Positions 24,155 through 37,620 of a stretch of 64,000 nt of DNA are shown here, piece after piece. The position numbers and the translations under genes were made by a program. The stretch is from Chaetorhynchus papuensis (lineage: Eukaryota > Chordata > Aves > Passeriformes > Rhipiduridae): NCBI GenBank assembly GCA_013396525.1, contig VWYX01000008.1, positions 434,001 to 498,000 on the forward strand, written 5' to 3'. Within the stretch, counting starts at the first letter, position 1. Every line of letters begins with the position of its first letter. The notes under the pieces were generated by a model. That model searched no databases, had not been told where the DNA came from, and saw only the letters and a list, made by a program, of their open reading frames with translations.

Positions 24155-27100
24155 GCTTTCACAAAACATCATTTGTGTGAGGAACAAATATACTTCAGGA
24201 AACACTGAGACAGAATAAACAAGGCTGGGGTACTGAACATTGCTTGTGGCTGGCAGAGGAAACACCAGTTCTTCATTTGACTCCAGGGTTTTACAGAAAT
24301 TCTGAGCATCTACTGAAGATTTTCATTTAATACATCACATAAAGTTCCTCCCTTGCAATTAGCAAGTGGAAAGCTTCACCTCATTTAAACCTGCAAGAAT
24401 GGCCCAGAGCCCAAGTGTCCTCAGCACTCTGAGTTTCTACACTGCACCTTCTTTTGCCTGAGGATTTCTAAGTGATTTCTAGTTCTGGCTAATGAGATCC
24501 CACTAACCTATGGGAGGTACATAACCACATTACCTACAGCAGCAAAAGCTGGTGAACTTTTTGCTGAACCTCATAACTCTTCTACCTAATACTCCAAGAG
24601 ACCTGAGGTAACTGCCCTGCTTCTGTGACCAAGGCATCCACCTGCACCAACTTCCTGGAGGACTCTACCAACTCCACTAGACCTTCAAAATGAACAGGTT
24701 TTCCCTGAAAACTTCTATCATGTCTAATAAAGCTGAGATCAACAGGTTTACTGATAATTAAATGCAACCCAACCAAAATTACACTAACATTTCTCATTAC
24801 TTTTTTTAACAGCAAATTATCTTTCCATTGTAATTCTGCCCCACTGTTTTTTGAAGAACACAAATCATTAATTTCCTTGTTTCAAAATAGAAATGGAAAT
24901 CTCAGACTGTACTGGAACATTATTTTCCATAAGAAAAACAGTGGAAATGAACAATAAATAGAATACATTATGATTACCAAGCTGTGATTATGGCCCCAGC
25001 GCACAAACTGCATTGTTATCCTTTGATTTATTTTCTTGCTTGTCTATCTCAGCTCTAATGATAGACTGCATTCTTTCATGTAGTCTTTTCTGAGTACAAT
25101 ATGGTTGTTAGTTCTGTACTGATCTTAAATTTATATATTACTCTTAAAGTGTTTATGCTCAGAAGAGTCATATTTTTATTATAAGAACTATGTTGATTTG
25201 CAACAAAGTTACTCTCAGTTAATCTAGTAAGGGACTTCATTTCAAAACCTAATACTAGAAGTGCACTATGTAGCATTTCATTAGCAAGAGAGTTATGAAT
25301 TGACATTCTGATTAAAACTGATTTATTGAGACAAAGCTACAAGAAACACCTGCAGATGCATTTATTTTCACTGGGGTTTCCAGAAAGAACTCCTTGTCTG
25401 GTTTTCTATTCACCTTTTATCCTACTGCCTGGAGGTTGCTTTTCCTGAACTGCGACATCAGTGTGCACCATCTTGGAACCTTCTTGATTTTCACGAGTGG
25501 CTGAACAGAACACAAGACATCGAAGCTAAGTTAAAACATCAGGTGGCTGCAAGGAACATTGCACTTCTTTATCTGTGTGCCCATGTATGCAGTTGCCTGT
25601 GTCTTCATACTGTTAAATAAACTTGGTTTTAGTTTACTATTACATCTTGCCCATTAATGAGGGTAATTTCAGGTTAATATGGAAAATATTGAACATAATT
25701 TAGAGTGGACGGTGTGTGTAGTAGTTGTACTGGATTGCTGCCAGAGATATCCCCTTGAGCTTCCAGAATATTCCCCTATTAAGCTATATGAGTCTGATTA
25801 AAGGCTGGCAGTGCCAGCGTCCAGTTTGTGGGAAGAAATTTATCTTGGCAGCATCCAGGTAGATCCTGTTGGGAAAAGCACCTGAGACTCTGTGTCTGTG
25901 GTGTATACCAGGAATCACGTATCCCCAGGTACCTTCCTGTAAATTCTTCTGACTGCCAACCTGTAAGTCAAAGTGGTGCTGTGCAGTGAAGTGATGCTAA
26001 TGGGCATTTGTTTCCCAGATGGGCAGAGCTGCTGGATCTCCAAGGATTAGAAACGAGAAGTAGAGGATTCTATTATTCCTTTACAATTCAGCCTTAAAGA
26101 CTCGTCTGTGAAAACTCTCATTTCACTGGAGACGAATGACTGACAGTCCATCACTGTTTGAGCCTGGGCTGATCATTTAACAGCAGAGAGTCACTCCCAT
26201 GTATCACAATGGGTTAACTTTACCCTAGACTGCCTGCAGAAGAGGACACGGTCCCCTCAGAGCCACTAACTTCCCAGGGTTGGGAAAAACAAAGTACAAG
26301 GCACAGTAGAAATTCTGTTTCACTTGCAGGCTGACAGTGTGGCTGTGGTAATAGGCAGGGCTAAGTATGAGCACAGTACAGTTGCTTTCACTGGGAACAA
26401 GCAAACTGAGTGAGGCTTTTGAAATGTCCATGAGGAGCCCAGAAGAGCTGTCCTCTGCTCGGGGAGGATCGTAAAGTTTCCATCTGTCATTGTGACAATG
26501 AAACTCAGACAGAAGGCAGAAGTTCTGACAAACAGTTACCTTTTGTGACCGCAGAGCTGTAGCTCTGCAGCACCCTAGAGTCATAAAAGACAAGGTTTGA
26601 TCATCATTTAGGAGATCTATGCCAGACGTGAGGGTTAGGAAAGGCAGGTGTCCTGAAAGGATTATGCTGTATTTTGCATTTCTTGCAAAATTGGAAAGAA
26701 AATATAGTACCCTGTATGTCATCCAAAATACAGTGTTAGTGAACTTTTCCTCAGCAATGCCTTTTCAAGTTCTTTTTTAACCTCCTGGCCACATGCAGGA
26801 TGCCTAGTGAATGATAAATTAAAACATTTCTACCTGGAATCATAATAATAAAAAAGAGAACTAAATCAAGACATTGTGAAAACTGGCTGTCAGCAAAAGG
26901 GATTAAAGTGCAAACTTGGCAATATTCTTAATGCAGGAAAAAAATATTAATGGCACCAGAATCACAAATTACTTTCTATCATGACAACTTACACAGATCA
27001 CAGACTACGGAATGCAGGGAGGACACAAAGGAACGTCTGGAAGCATGACATAGCTTTTATTTTCATTGTCCTTGCCATGGCCCAAGGACAGCTGTTAAGT

Positions 27101-28070
27101 GTGCACACCAGAGCCAAAACCATTCTGAAACAAATGATCCCTATTCAAGATTTGCAAGTCTATAGAAGTTTTCATCCCAGTGGCTGCATGTGGACATTGT
27201 GGATCCAATCGTAGCTGCTCCAGCAGCGGGGAGAGCAGCAATAAATGAAAGATTTCTGTTATCCCAGGAAAAGGTACGAGATGGCAGCAAAAGGGAGGCT
27301 GGTTTGGCTGGGTAATTTGGTGGTAGCAGCAGCATGTGTTAAACTGCTTTGGCAGTGGTTGCTGCCAGTGAGGGGAAAAAGGGAGAGGGCAGGTTGGCAG
27401 GGGTGTGAAAGCACAAAGCAGACCTTGTCTAAGGTGTTGCAAGATGTGTGTCTCACTTTCCTCTCTTGAGGCCCTCCATCACCTACTCTGCCCATTCACC
27501 AATTTGAAAGCATAATTGAGTAGTTTTTTTCACTCAAATCTTATGAATTAATTCAAATCCTAAATATCAGCTGCTTACACCAGCACAGCACTCGAGTATC
27601 AGCAGAATTATTTTGATTTACACCAGCTGCAAATCTGACGCTATGTTATTCATTTCTTAATAGTGTCCTTGAAAAATCCTGCAAATAAACTCAAGCTCAA
27701 GTATTATCACTTAATGTTGCTTTCTAAGATGCTCCCCATCAAGATTGTTAGTACTTACTGTGCTCATATTCAGAACATCACTGAAAATGCACAAAAAAAT
27801 GGAAGTTACAGGATCTAATCTGACAAATAATTAGACACATGAGAATTAGTGCTTGGAGAAACTTTGCATTAAAGCAAACACGATTATTTGCATGAATGAA
27901 ACTATTTATTCTTCTTACTCATGTTAGCTTGACATATCCGATGGAATCCTTTTTTTTTAAAAAGACAGATTTTTTACTATAAAATAAAGAAAAAAGACTG
28001 CTGCTTTAAAATATAACACAACCTGTTTAATTTTTACTAAGCCAGTATAGATCTACAGTATAAAGTATTA
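24155..28070. other. Intronic stretch with no recognised gene
   Basis: Contains the longest open frame of the window (minus, 26225-26722, 165 codons). It has no recognisable domain, signal or splice context and is judged a chance frame. A minus-strand frame at 24582-24863 reads smoothly (KPVHFEGLVELVESS) but resembles nothing I can name. An AATAAA-type signal, ATAAACTTGG, lies near 25616 without clear gene structure before it. Confidence 0.5.
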
Positions 28071-28077
28071 GCTGAAC

Positions 28078-28102
28078 CCCACTTACATGGAAAGTAAGTG
28101 GG
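28078..28102. other. 9-bp hairpin followed by T-rich tail
   Basis: CCCACTTAC at 28078-28086 pairs exactly with GTAAGTGGG at 28094-28102 around a 7-base loop. Allowing one bulged C, the stem extends outward to AACCC / GGGTT. Runs of T and GGG follow directly. The shape recalls a bacterial terminator, but in this setting it is more likely a chance or structural feature. Confidence 0.65.
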
Positions 28103-29070
28103 TTTTTTGGGTTTTTTTTTTCCCCTTGGTACCATATTCCAAGCTTGCTTAGGCTCTTAAGCATTGCTAATTGAAAATGAGTGCTATGGAATTATAGCCC
28201 AGCTCAACTCCCACTTCTGTTCTACACATATTTCCTATGGCACAGCAGAACTTCTAATTATGTCATATCTTTATTATTCTCTTCATTAAGGTGGTACTCA
28301 GTGGCTACCAACAAAAATCATGATTCACATTGAATTCTATAGTCCAAATCCTTATTGCATGAAAGCACTTGCTTTTTTGCTTCAGAAAGTTCTCGTTTTA
28401 AATTTTACATCGCAGTGATGATGATTTAAACATCTTTTCTTCAAAAGAAATACCACTTTCACAGCAGACTGACCACCTTTTTGAAAGAGTTTCCTTGAAA
28501 ATTCACATATTTTTTTGTTCTGTTTTTACAGAACTTTTCTTCAGAGCCTTGCATTCCATGAAGATTTGTACTCTGACCATATATTTTTCATATCTAACCA
28601 AATGATTTCTCTTGCCCTAAGCTTATGCATAAAGTTTAAATCACTGACAAGACTAAAGCAGAGTAATGTTTGTCCTGTACATCAGTCAACAGAATGGTGA
28701 AACACATTTACTTTTGATCTCTATGTAAACTCTGATTTATTTTAGCAGTGGCTGAAGGGTAAAGTGGCAAATAACATATTTTACCCTTGTTTTCTGATTC
28801 CTCTTGCCTTTTCCCACCCCTTCCCAACGGAAATAAATGCCCTGTATCAAATGCCACTGGCAAGCAACAAGCAGAAGGAGCAGGATCTTACTCACTTCAA
28901 CAAGAGTTGAGATTTGAGATCAGTCACCAGGCAGATGTTATTTCTGAAGCTGAAAGTATTCATGATGATTGTTACTATAGAAACCAAGCTTTGTAAAATA
29001 TTCCAGACAAACACTTCTTTATTACCCTGGGCTGTGACTACAGGGCTCTGCACCGAGGCTGCATCCCACG

Positions 29071-32000
29071 GTAAGTTTTCAACGCGTACATTTTCTTTGT
29101 GGTTATGTGCTTTTAGTAGCAACCACAAGACAGGGTTTCCATAGGCCTTAAAAGAGACTGTATCACAGCACCAGCCATCCATAAAATGACACACACTGTA
29201 CTCATTCAGCACTAAACTCCTGTCTCTTTCATTTCCCCCCTCCTGTGGGCAGCCACTCAAATCAGTGTTTCCCTGTTCAGCAACAGTGAAAAACAGGAAG
29301 CCACTGCTAATTCCTGTGGTTAGATCAGCAGCACAAAACCAGCAGTGGTTACTAAATGCCAGCCCCAGCCTCTTTAGCAATTAAACCATTCTTCATCCTT
29401 AGCAGACTTTATGAAGCCCGTGCGTCACCCACAAAGCATCTCTCAGTGGCCTGTCAAGTCATAAACACAAGTTTCAGGCTTGCTGCTCTCTTTGTTAATC
29501 ATACCAGAAGAGTGAAAACCTGGACCCCAGTTCCACTGTGGACAGTGGGGCTTCAGGAGTGCAGGATCCCTGGCCCTGAGTGCATCCCCAGGGAGAGGGC
29601 ACAGATGTCACTGCTGGGTGACCTGGGAGCACCATGGCCAGTGGGAAGGGGCAGGTGAAGCCCCGTAGCCCAAACTGTGCCTGGGATTTTAACCACATCT
29701 CCCCCTTGCTACAATCCAGTTCCCATAGACGGGCAACAGGGCAAACTTCAAACAGAGGTTAAGAAGTGGCAGCTGGCTTCTTGTAACACATGGAAAGGAG
29801 AAGTGTACTTAAGGCTATGAGAGGAAATTGGAAGGAATTTTATTACAGAATGAATGTACCATGTGGACACTGAATATTCTTAATCTGAGGCCTTTCTGTG
29901 TCGTCTTACAGAGAAGTCCTTATAAAGGATAAAATGATACTACTAATTAAAAATACAGTTATGTTCAAGAGAGGTATGGTTCTTCTTATTACTGATTATA
30001 AACTTCTGATTATTACAATTAAAATTCCAAAGCCATTTTTGTTCTCAACTTACTGTCACGTGCTCATAGTTTCCTTTAACTTTTTATGCTGTTTTTCTGT
30101 TCAAATAGGACAATTTTGCCCCAGTCTTTCAGAAACTTCTCAGTTATCCTTGAGGTGTGACAATTACATTTTTTCTCTAATACTAGCTCCATCCAGGGCT
30201 TACTGTTTAATTTAAAACTTGGCCTTGACTCAGGTAACAGTAAGGATTCCTGCCTTTCATTATTGTAAAACAAATCTGTTTTAAAATGCAGCGATGCAAT
30301 CAGAGCACAATTAGATTTCCATAAGAATACACAGAAGTATGGGACTGCGTGTGCCACTGGCATCTATTGTAACACACAATACCAGCAGAGCAGGAAAGCA
30401 TTAAGCAAAAAAGCACAACTAAAGAGCCAGTTAAAGAGTTTTGGTTGTGGTGATTTGTTCTCTTGTAATGGCGTGCTGAAGATAACAATAAAATCAAAAA
30501 ATATTTATAAAAGATTTCAATCATGAGAAATGTGTGGCATAAGATATTCAGGGGAAAGGTCACAGACAAAGCAGGCATGTTTTATGAAGATAGAGCTACA
30601 ATGTGGAAGTGATTGTGTGGGACTGAATACAGAGAATGCAGTGAAGTCATGGCACATGTCCTGGTGGACCAATGTCCAGAGAGGGAAGCGCTGCAGTTAA
30701 ATATTGTGGTTACAGGAAGGTTCAGGGTCCAGGGTACAAGCTGTGTTTTCACTGGCAGCTATCTATGGATACCCAGAACATCTTAAAAGATTTCGTGCCT
30801 GTGACGTAGGTTGTGCTTTCTCCATGAAGAGCTAGTTATGGATGGCTGGGCCTAACGTGGCCAAAGCAAATCCTCTGGATAGGGGCACTCAAGGGATCAC
30901 AACAAGAAACCCAGCTGCCTCCTACTTCCCTGCTTGGGTAAATTCCATTTAAGGCCACAATGACTTAAGCTAACTTTCCCCAAACCTATGGAATTGTCCA
31001 TATATGCAGGTAGGCCACATACACAAAAAATATGTCATTATTTCTTCTTGTGCTATCAGAAATCTCTGGAATACGATGTTGGAGGAAAAATTTAAGCATA
31101 ATAAAAGCTATGTCAAAGACCTCAAAAGAAAAATCTTCTTGAAAACCTCCTCAGTCCCAGACAGAGCAATTTCTCATAATTCCCCAAATGTCTATTGAAA
31201 TGAATTGCACTAAAAGGTTCTAGAGCCATCCATATATTTAAGAATTTAATAGATGTCTTTTAGTTCTCTTTGATCATAAATTGCCAGAATGGTTTCTACT
31301 CTCTCCAGTTTCCTTGTCCCTGATTTTTTGCTGTGACATTTCTGGATGACTTCCAGTTCTGATTGTTGTAAAGTCCTTGTTTTTGCAGAATCACCTAGTG
31401 TAGAAATTTGCAATTCCAAACACTATCTTTTTTGGTCTGTTTATCAGCTAACGCTCTTTGCTCAAGCAATCTTTGCCCTTCACATTCCAACTGGTTTTGT
31501 CCTTATTCAAACTTCTATGAATTTACCACAAGTAATGTAATTTAAAACACAGATTAATATTTTTCTTCATTTAAGAAAAAAAATTATCTTTGGGCAGTCT
31601 TCAGTTATGAGAAGTATCTGATGATATACATAATGACAGACTTAATTTGGATCATTAACATTTCACCCATTCAATCTTTATAATACTGAGGTTTATTTTT
31701 ATATTTTCTTTATACATTTAAAACATTTCTTTATGTTCACATGAAAGGCCTCTTTGTGTAGTTATAATTTTCCTCCAGTTTGCCTGGTTTTGTTCATTAG
31801 AGTTTCCTAATTTTCTGTGAACTGCTGAGCAAGCTGAAGATTTTAATTGGATATATCACTTTAGTTTTTCTTGTAAGAGCATCTTATTAAAGGCTACTCA
31901 TGTAGATGATATAGATGTTAATCAACTTGCATCTGTCCTTCTAAAACATTCAGTTAGGTCCCTAATTAACCATCTGTAAACAAACCTCTGCTCAATAACA

Positions 32001-34660
32001 GGGCTCAGGCATTTGTTGTGAGGTAGCAAAGGCTGGTGAGGGCCTCCTGCTACCTGCAGCTCTGCTGTAAATATTTGACTTCTCTCGGTATACAGAGAGT
32101 AATTGGAAAAAGACAAGTGACTCACAGTCTAGATTGCAGATCACTGGATTCTCTCTAATTGAGTCATTGTTATTATGAGAAAGCTTTAAAAATTGCAGGT
32201 GTCTGTTGCTCCCAGGAGGTGTCAGGTGCTTTAGCAGCACTAAGAGTTGTGTATTCCAGAGCTGTAAGAAGCGAGGATAGAGAAGACCATACATTTCCTA
32301 TGATGAAAGTCATGTGAGCCAGTCTTTAAAAATAAAATTACTTCCTCAGACAAAAAATAGGGGTTTTTCCACTCCCCAGCAAGAAAGGCACATTATTCTG
32401 TGCATTTGCCAAGATCCTGGTCTTCCAGAATTCCAATGGTCACTAGAAAATTCTTTCCTATTTTTGATTTTTTTAATCAGTAAGTATATTGGTCAGTCTC
32501 CTTTAAGACATTTTCAAAGCTCACATCTCCCTGATTTTGTACTGTAGCACTTTGTACACTCTGCAGTGATAACAAGAGTTTCTCAGCAGCTTCAGGAAGG
32601 GTAACTACCCTCCCCAATAAATCTGGTCTCTCACAACCTCCCAGGAGCACATGGATACTTCATGTGCCAATCCAATAAGGGTATCCTTTTTTTCTTACAA
32701 TATATTTGGCATTATATACTTAAAGCACTCTATATTTATATCTATCCCATTCCCGGCATGCTGTTATGGACCACATATGCTCACAAAGACTTGATGCACA
32801 CCCTGCAGCTCTTTTCTTATGGGCTGCTCAGAGCTGTGACAGAGACAGACACTGTTATTGTCCATGCTTAGGAGCAATTTCTAGCACAAAAGGAAACCAT
32901 CTTCTCTGTTCTTACAAGCAGATAACTCACTGACGTGTGTCAGGAGGTATTATTCATTTTTACCACACAGAAGCCCATCAAGGGTGCCACTCAATCACAT
33001 GGAAGGGATTACAGCTACTCTGAGGCACTTCCAGTCCTGCCATCATATCTATTTCTCATCCTTCCCTCTTCTGTTCAGTACCTTGCTATAAATTACAGGT
33101 ATTACCCACATTCCTGTTAATCCCCACCTAAAAAGATTTTGTGTGATGACCACAAATACTGGGCTATCTGCACAAAACACATGGAAGTGGCTGCTTTTCC
33201 ACATGTCCTGTGAGCAGGAAGCATGACAGAACCCACACACCTTGGCACACATGACTTTAGGGGCAGGTACTCATTTTGATTTAGTGCTAACAGTTCAGTG
33301 GTACTGTTCTGTGCTTTCCACTAATATTTCAGCAAGTGATCATTGTGACTCATGTTCAAAACACTTTCTTTTGTCTTTAATTCTTCAATTGGTAGAACTG
33401 TTTTCTGGACAGCACTCGTATGTAATTAGGTGCCTATTTCATAGTTTTTAGGAGCTGAGAAGGGTCATTAGCAGTTGAAAAGAAAATAAAGACATAAAAT
33501 GAACTCGCTAATCACCAAAGGTTGAAAAAATTCTATGAAGGGAGAAAGCAGAGCCATAAATCAGAGATCTAACCTTTTTCTGCAGTTCTACGTTTCTCTG
33601 ACTCAGTGCTCTCCCTCAAGATCCAGATTTGTTATAGCACATCTATTTCATATTGATTGCAACAGATTGTGTAACAAGAGGCATCTTGCCTTTGCAATTT
33701 TCCAGATTCTTCTGAAAGTAAACTCATCAAATCATCTAAAAACACGTTCCAGAGCTCTTCAATATTGCATCCATCACGTCTTTCCTTCCCATTACCATGT
33801 ACATGCAGATGATCACATTAACGCTCTCCTGTATCCCACACAGACCATCAGCACAGCTGGCACCTCTGCTCACCTGTTCCACACACAGAGGACAAAAAAA
33901 AACCTCCTCTTTGGGAGATGCAGACTGATTTTAAAAATACCTAGATATGTTTTGTAACAGTTTTTCCCAGCTCTAAATGTCAAGGCACTTTTCAGTTCTT
34001 GAGATCTGGAACTGATCTAAAAGCTCATGATATATACACTCGATACTTCACTTAGCACCAGTGGGCACTTTTGGGCCTGCTACCTAATGGTCCTAGGAGC
34101 TGGAAATTAAAAGGTTGGATAACCTAAACTGGGAGATTCACAGCATTCCACTAGGATACACAACATCTGCTTCAGCTCTTTAGATTTAGGCTGATACAAA
34201 GGGAGGAATTAGCTTTATAATCTAAGAGTATGAGAAGCAAACCCACACCACAGTCTCTAATTTCCATTTTTTTCTGCTGTGAAACATGTAGCATATGCAT
34301 AATGTATGGCAATGTGATCTACGGAGCTTTTATTGATGATTGTTTGGTGTGATCTATAACTCATATATTGCTCATTTGTGAGTAATGCAGTCCTCCCAAA
34401 CTCTTGCTCACACACACATAAAAGATGAAAACATTCAATGAATATCACTTTAGGAAGGCCACATTATTCCTGAATGTCACAGCCTATGCAAGTCCTGCTG
34501 AAGAAAGCAAAGAACCAACTGACATTACAAAATTACCCACTCTAAATGCATTATACATTTAAGAAAAAGAAGTAATTTAGAAATGAAAACTTTTCCCCTC
34601 AGAAAAGGGGTTTTTTAAATCTTGAATCTAAAGCCACTTTCTGTTAATTCATCTGCATGA
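29071..34660. other. Intronic stretch with no recognised gene
   Basis: AT-rich with moderate patches near 29200-29700 and 30600-30950. Frames of 60-162 codons occur on both strands, with no recognisable domains. No repeat family was recognised before the CR1 fragment at 34661. Confidence 0.5.
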
Positions 34661-34742
34661 TCACAGAATGGACAAGGTTGGAAGGGACCACAGTGGGGTC
34701 CTGCTCAAGCAGGGTCATCTCAGAGCACATGACACAGGATTA
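34661..34742 (-). repeat. CR1 LINE 3'-end fragment, avian type
   Basis: Read on the plus strand it begins TCACAGAATGGACAAGG and continues TTGGAAGGGACCACAG, then CTGCTCAAGCAGGGTCATCT and GACACAGGAT. This is the reverse complement of the standard avian CR1 3' end, with a short internal deletion relative to the usual form where the 'catctagtccaacc' part is expected. It is the best preserved repeat in the window and the main evidence for a bird. The element is in the same orientation as the host gene. Confidence 0.88.
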
Positions 34743-36950
34743 TGCTAAAAATAGAAAACTGTAAAATTCTCAGAGTTTATGATTTAATTTATAACTTTCA
34801 GCAAAAATCCACCATTTTTCCTGTCTGGGTTGCATTTGATAAGTAAGAGAGTCTTTTTATAGCATGTACTTCTAATTCCCTTTTTTTTGGCGATACCAAG
34901 GCTCTATAACTTCCCGTGCATTCACCATCAACATCTCTGCAGCACAAAATGATTGGGGAAAGATTTTTACATGCTTAAATTTTTTTGAATTTTGAAGAAT
35001 TAAGGCTAATAGATATGATATTTTTTTTTTTGGTCTATATTTGGTCACTACGATTTCCCTAAAAATTCCAAATATCCAAAATTTTAAGGAGCTGCATCAC
35101 ATGGCCCAAAAATCTGGGAGGAAGGGGTGCTCTCCCATTAGTCCATAATAAAAGCAGAACACAGAAATATGATGTGGAAGAAAATAGATGTAATCATCTA
35201 TTACAAGAAGAATAGATGTTAAAAAAATAAAGTTAGCTCTTCAGAACTAAGGAAAATTAAATTTAAACCAACACTATCATACTGTATTCTTGACAAACAC
35301 CCAAGTGATGGAATGTCACTTTTCTTCCAATGCCTGTGCTCAGCATGAAATAAAGATAGCACTTGAACATAATTTACAAATATATGTTAGCTATTACAAC
35401 ATCATTTGTTTCAGTCACTCATTACTAATACCTAAACACAAAGCAAAAGTTCAACAGCTCCGTTGACAGCATGATAAATTACAAGAAACCAAATGAGTAA
35501 AACATACTACACTTGCCATCACACAACCAGGGAGATTGTAAAAATAACAGAAATCTTTAATTAACTCAGGAAATTAAAAGGTGAGTTTAATAAAGAGCCT
35601 TAATAACAAGACACACTCAGATGAACTCACGAGCACATGTTAATCAAGAACAAGGAATAATTTCAGGTACGTGACTAGATACTTATACACAGCTTAAATT
35701 AAACAAAAGATAAATGTTTTAAAGTGGTATCCACATACTGTAGAACCTAGGATGCTAAAGAATATAAACACAGGCACTGACCATAAGTGTCTAACAACAC
35801 AAAATGGGAGCAGGGATGATTCCTCAATGAACACAAGTTAAAGGACAAACTACACTGAGGCTCACTGTGTGGTTTACCCCACAGAAGATTCTTAGTGCCC
35901 TGTGTTTACATGTGGATAATAAAAACTTTTATTTTGTAGGTGGGGGCATTCAATTAACTACTGCAGCAATGTGAGATTAATACAGTTCTAGGTTTGATTT
36001 CTGATAGTGCCTAACTGTAATTCCTTTGGTTTCAACCATCACATTTACTGAATGAGCACTATAAAAACAGACAATTAGTAGCACTTGTGGAAAACTCACC
36101 ATACACATTCAATAGGTGTTTATATAGGAACAAAATTATGGTTCTTTACTATTCAAATATACTGAAAATTACCAACATTAGGAAGAAAAATATGTTCCTG
36201 CAGTATTTAATTTGAAAAAAACCCAGAAAATGTTACAGTGTTTGAGGTGTTCAAATACATAACATTGCTGCTTCTGCGATATTCTAAACGGATAACAATT
36301 GAAAACAAGATATTTCAATTAAGAGTCCTTACAATCAATTGAATGACTTAACTAAAAAACCTCCCTATAAATAAGTTATAGCCTCCTGAAATTAAAGCAT
36401 TTAAAACACAGAATGAAAACATCAGTATCCTGAATTTAATGGGTAAAACTATGACTAAGTTATTCATTAAATAGCACCAAGCATTAGTATTGTCCTTCTT
36501 CAGCCATGTGGAAAATGTTTGGAAAGGTTCAGTCCCTCCAGATCTAACACAACTTTCAGGAAATAGCCACAGGCTTCAGCACTTTTACACTTTCCTGGTA
36601 GATTTTCAGTTCCAAACAAAGGTAACTCTTGTCTAGCCCAAGCCTTACAAAATTGTTATCAGCTGGAGCATTCCAGATGCTTTCAGTGACAAAATGCAAA
36701 TTCAATGAAAACCATGGAGTTTACATTGAAAAAAAGTGAGTTGTATTTGAAACATGTCTCAACATTGTATGCACATGTGCCTTTGATAGTGATAAACTAC
36801 CAAGTGAGTTTTAAAATGGGAGTATTCTCTTAATGAACCTTTACAAGTGATGTCTTGGCTTTTCTAACCTCAGTCCTTATTCATCTTAGAAATTCTGATT
36901 TTGTTCCTCCTACAAAACGTGTTCCATGAGCTACAGAACTGAACTTACTC
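34743..36950. other. Intronic stretch with no recognised gene
   Basis: Strongly AT-rich; no frame of 60 codons or more starting with ATG occurs between about 34450 and 38190. No repeat family was recognised. This is the longest stretch in the window without even chance frames. Confidence 0.6.
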
Positions 36951-36953
36951 AAT

Positions 36954-36973
36954 TTAAAAGCCATGGCTTTTAA
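36954..36973. other. Perfect 20-bp palindrome
   Basis: TTAAAAGCCATGGCTTTTAA is identical to its reverse complement with no spacer. A homodimeric factor site or a cruciform-forming sequence would look like this. There is no transposon body on either side. Confidence 0.85.
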
Positions 36974-37030
36974 CTCATTCAAATGAATTTGGCAATGTAC
37001 GGTGGTGCCACATTTATTCTCAGCAGCCAT

Positions 37031-37058
37031 GCCTTCCCCCCTCCCCCACACCCCCCAG
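37031..37058 (+). repeat. C-rich low-complexity run
   Basis: A run of CCCCCC, CCCCC and CCCCCC blocks separated by T, A or CA. On the minus strand this is G-rich with three or more G runs and could form a quadruplex on the transcribed-sense strand of the host gene. Confidence 0.6.
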
Positions 37059-37369
37059 TTTATTCATTTCCTAGAGGAAATTGCAAGTTAATAGAAAAAG
37101 CAGCACTGGAACTGCCTCACATCCTATAGTTATTAATTAAGTAAAGTCTGGTTCAGTAACTCTGGATACTAAAAATACAGAGTTAAACAAAGCCTAGTGC
37201 TTTTTGAAATGAAGTTTTGCCTTTGTCAGTAATTCTACAAAATTTATGCATTAACATCTATCTTTCCTTTAAGAAAATTTTCACAAAACCTCAGAGGGAA
37301 AAACAAAAAAAACCCAAACAGCTCTTGACCATTTCTTTTGAAGGACTGAACGACCAAAGTTATGTTACT

Positions 37370-37620
37370 ATTGTGTAAGAGCCGCTGGCTGTGTAATTCT
37401 CCTTTACTCCTATATGCAGATTAATTCCCTGCAATTAATAAAACAAGAAGGTGCACTACTGATTTCGTTGAAAATGTACAGCACTTAGCAAAGCTTAAAA
37501 TTCACTAGTGTGAGAAACTTTTAAGTGTTCCTGATATCTGAAGATCTTACAGGATAATTATAGTTGCAGTTGGTATTGAATGTTAAGTCAGTAGGTAGCA
37601 TGCTGGGAAAAATGCACATA
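37370..37620. promoter_or_regulatory. Candidate conserved noncoding block
   Basis: A compact, non-repetitive stretch with homeodomain-type cores (GATTAATTCC, CAATTAATAA, GGATAATTAT) and a TAGCATGCTGGGAAA segment. No open frame or transposon is visible. The call rests on motif density only and is weak. Confidence 0.22.

Noticed and set aside
24582..24863. 93-codon minus-strand frame with a smooth-looking segment
   Set aside because: No match I can name, no motif for reverse transcriptase, gag or integrase, and no repeat boundaries visible.
25400..25640. Segment ending in AATAAACTTGG that resembles a retroviral LTR polyadenylation region
   Set aside because: No TG...CA termini, no direct repeats and no internal viral sequence were found nearby.
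26225..26722. 165-codon minus-strand open frame, the longest in the window
   Set aside because: No recognisable domain, no splice or promoter context, and roughly one frame of this length is expected by chance in 64 kb searched in six frames.
28892..29380. 162-codon minus-strand open frame
   Set aside because: Residue content is like random translation (many Cys, Leu and Ser), with no domain and opposing frames overlapping it.
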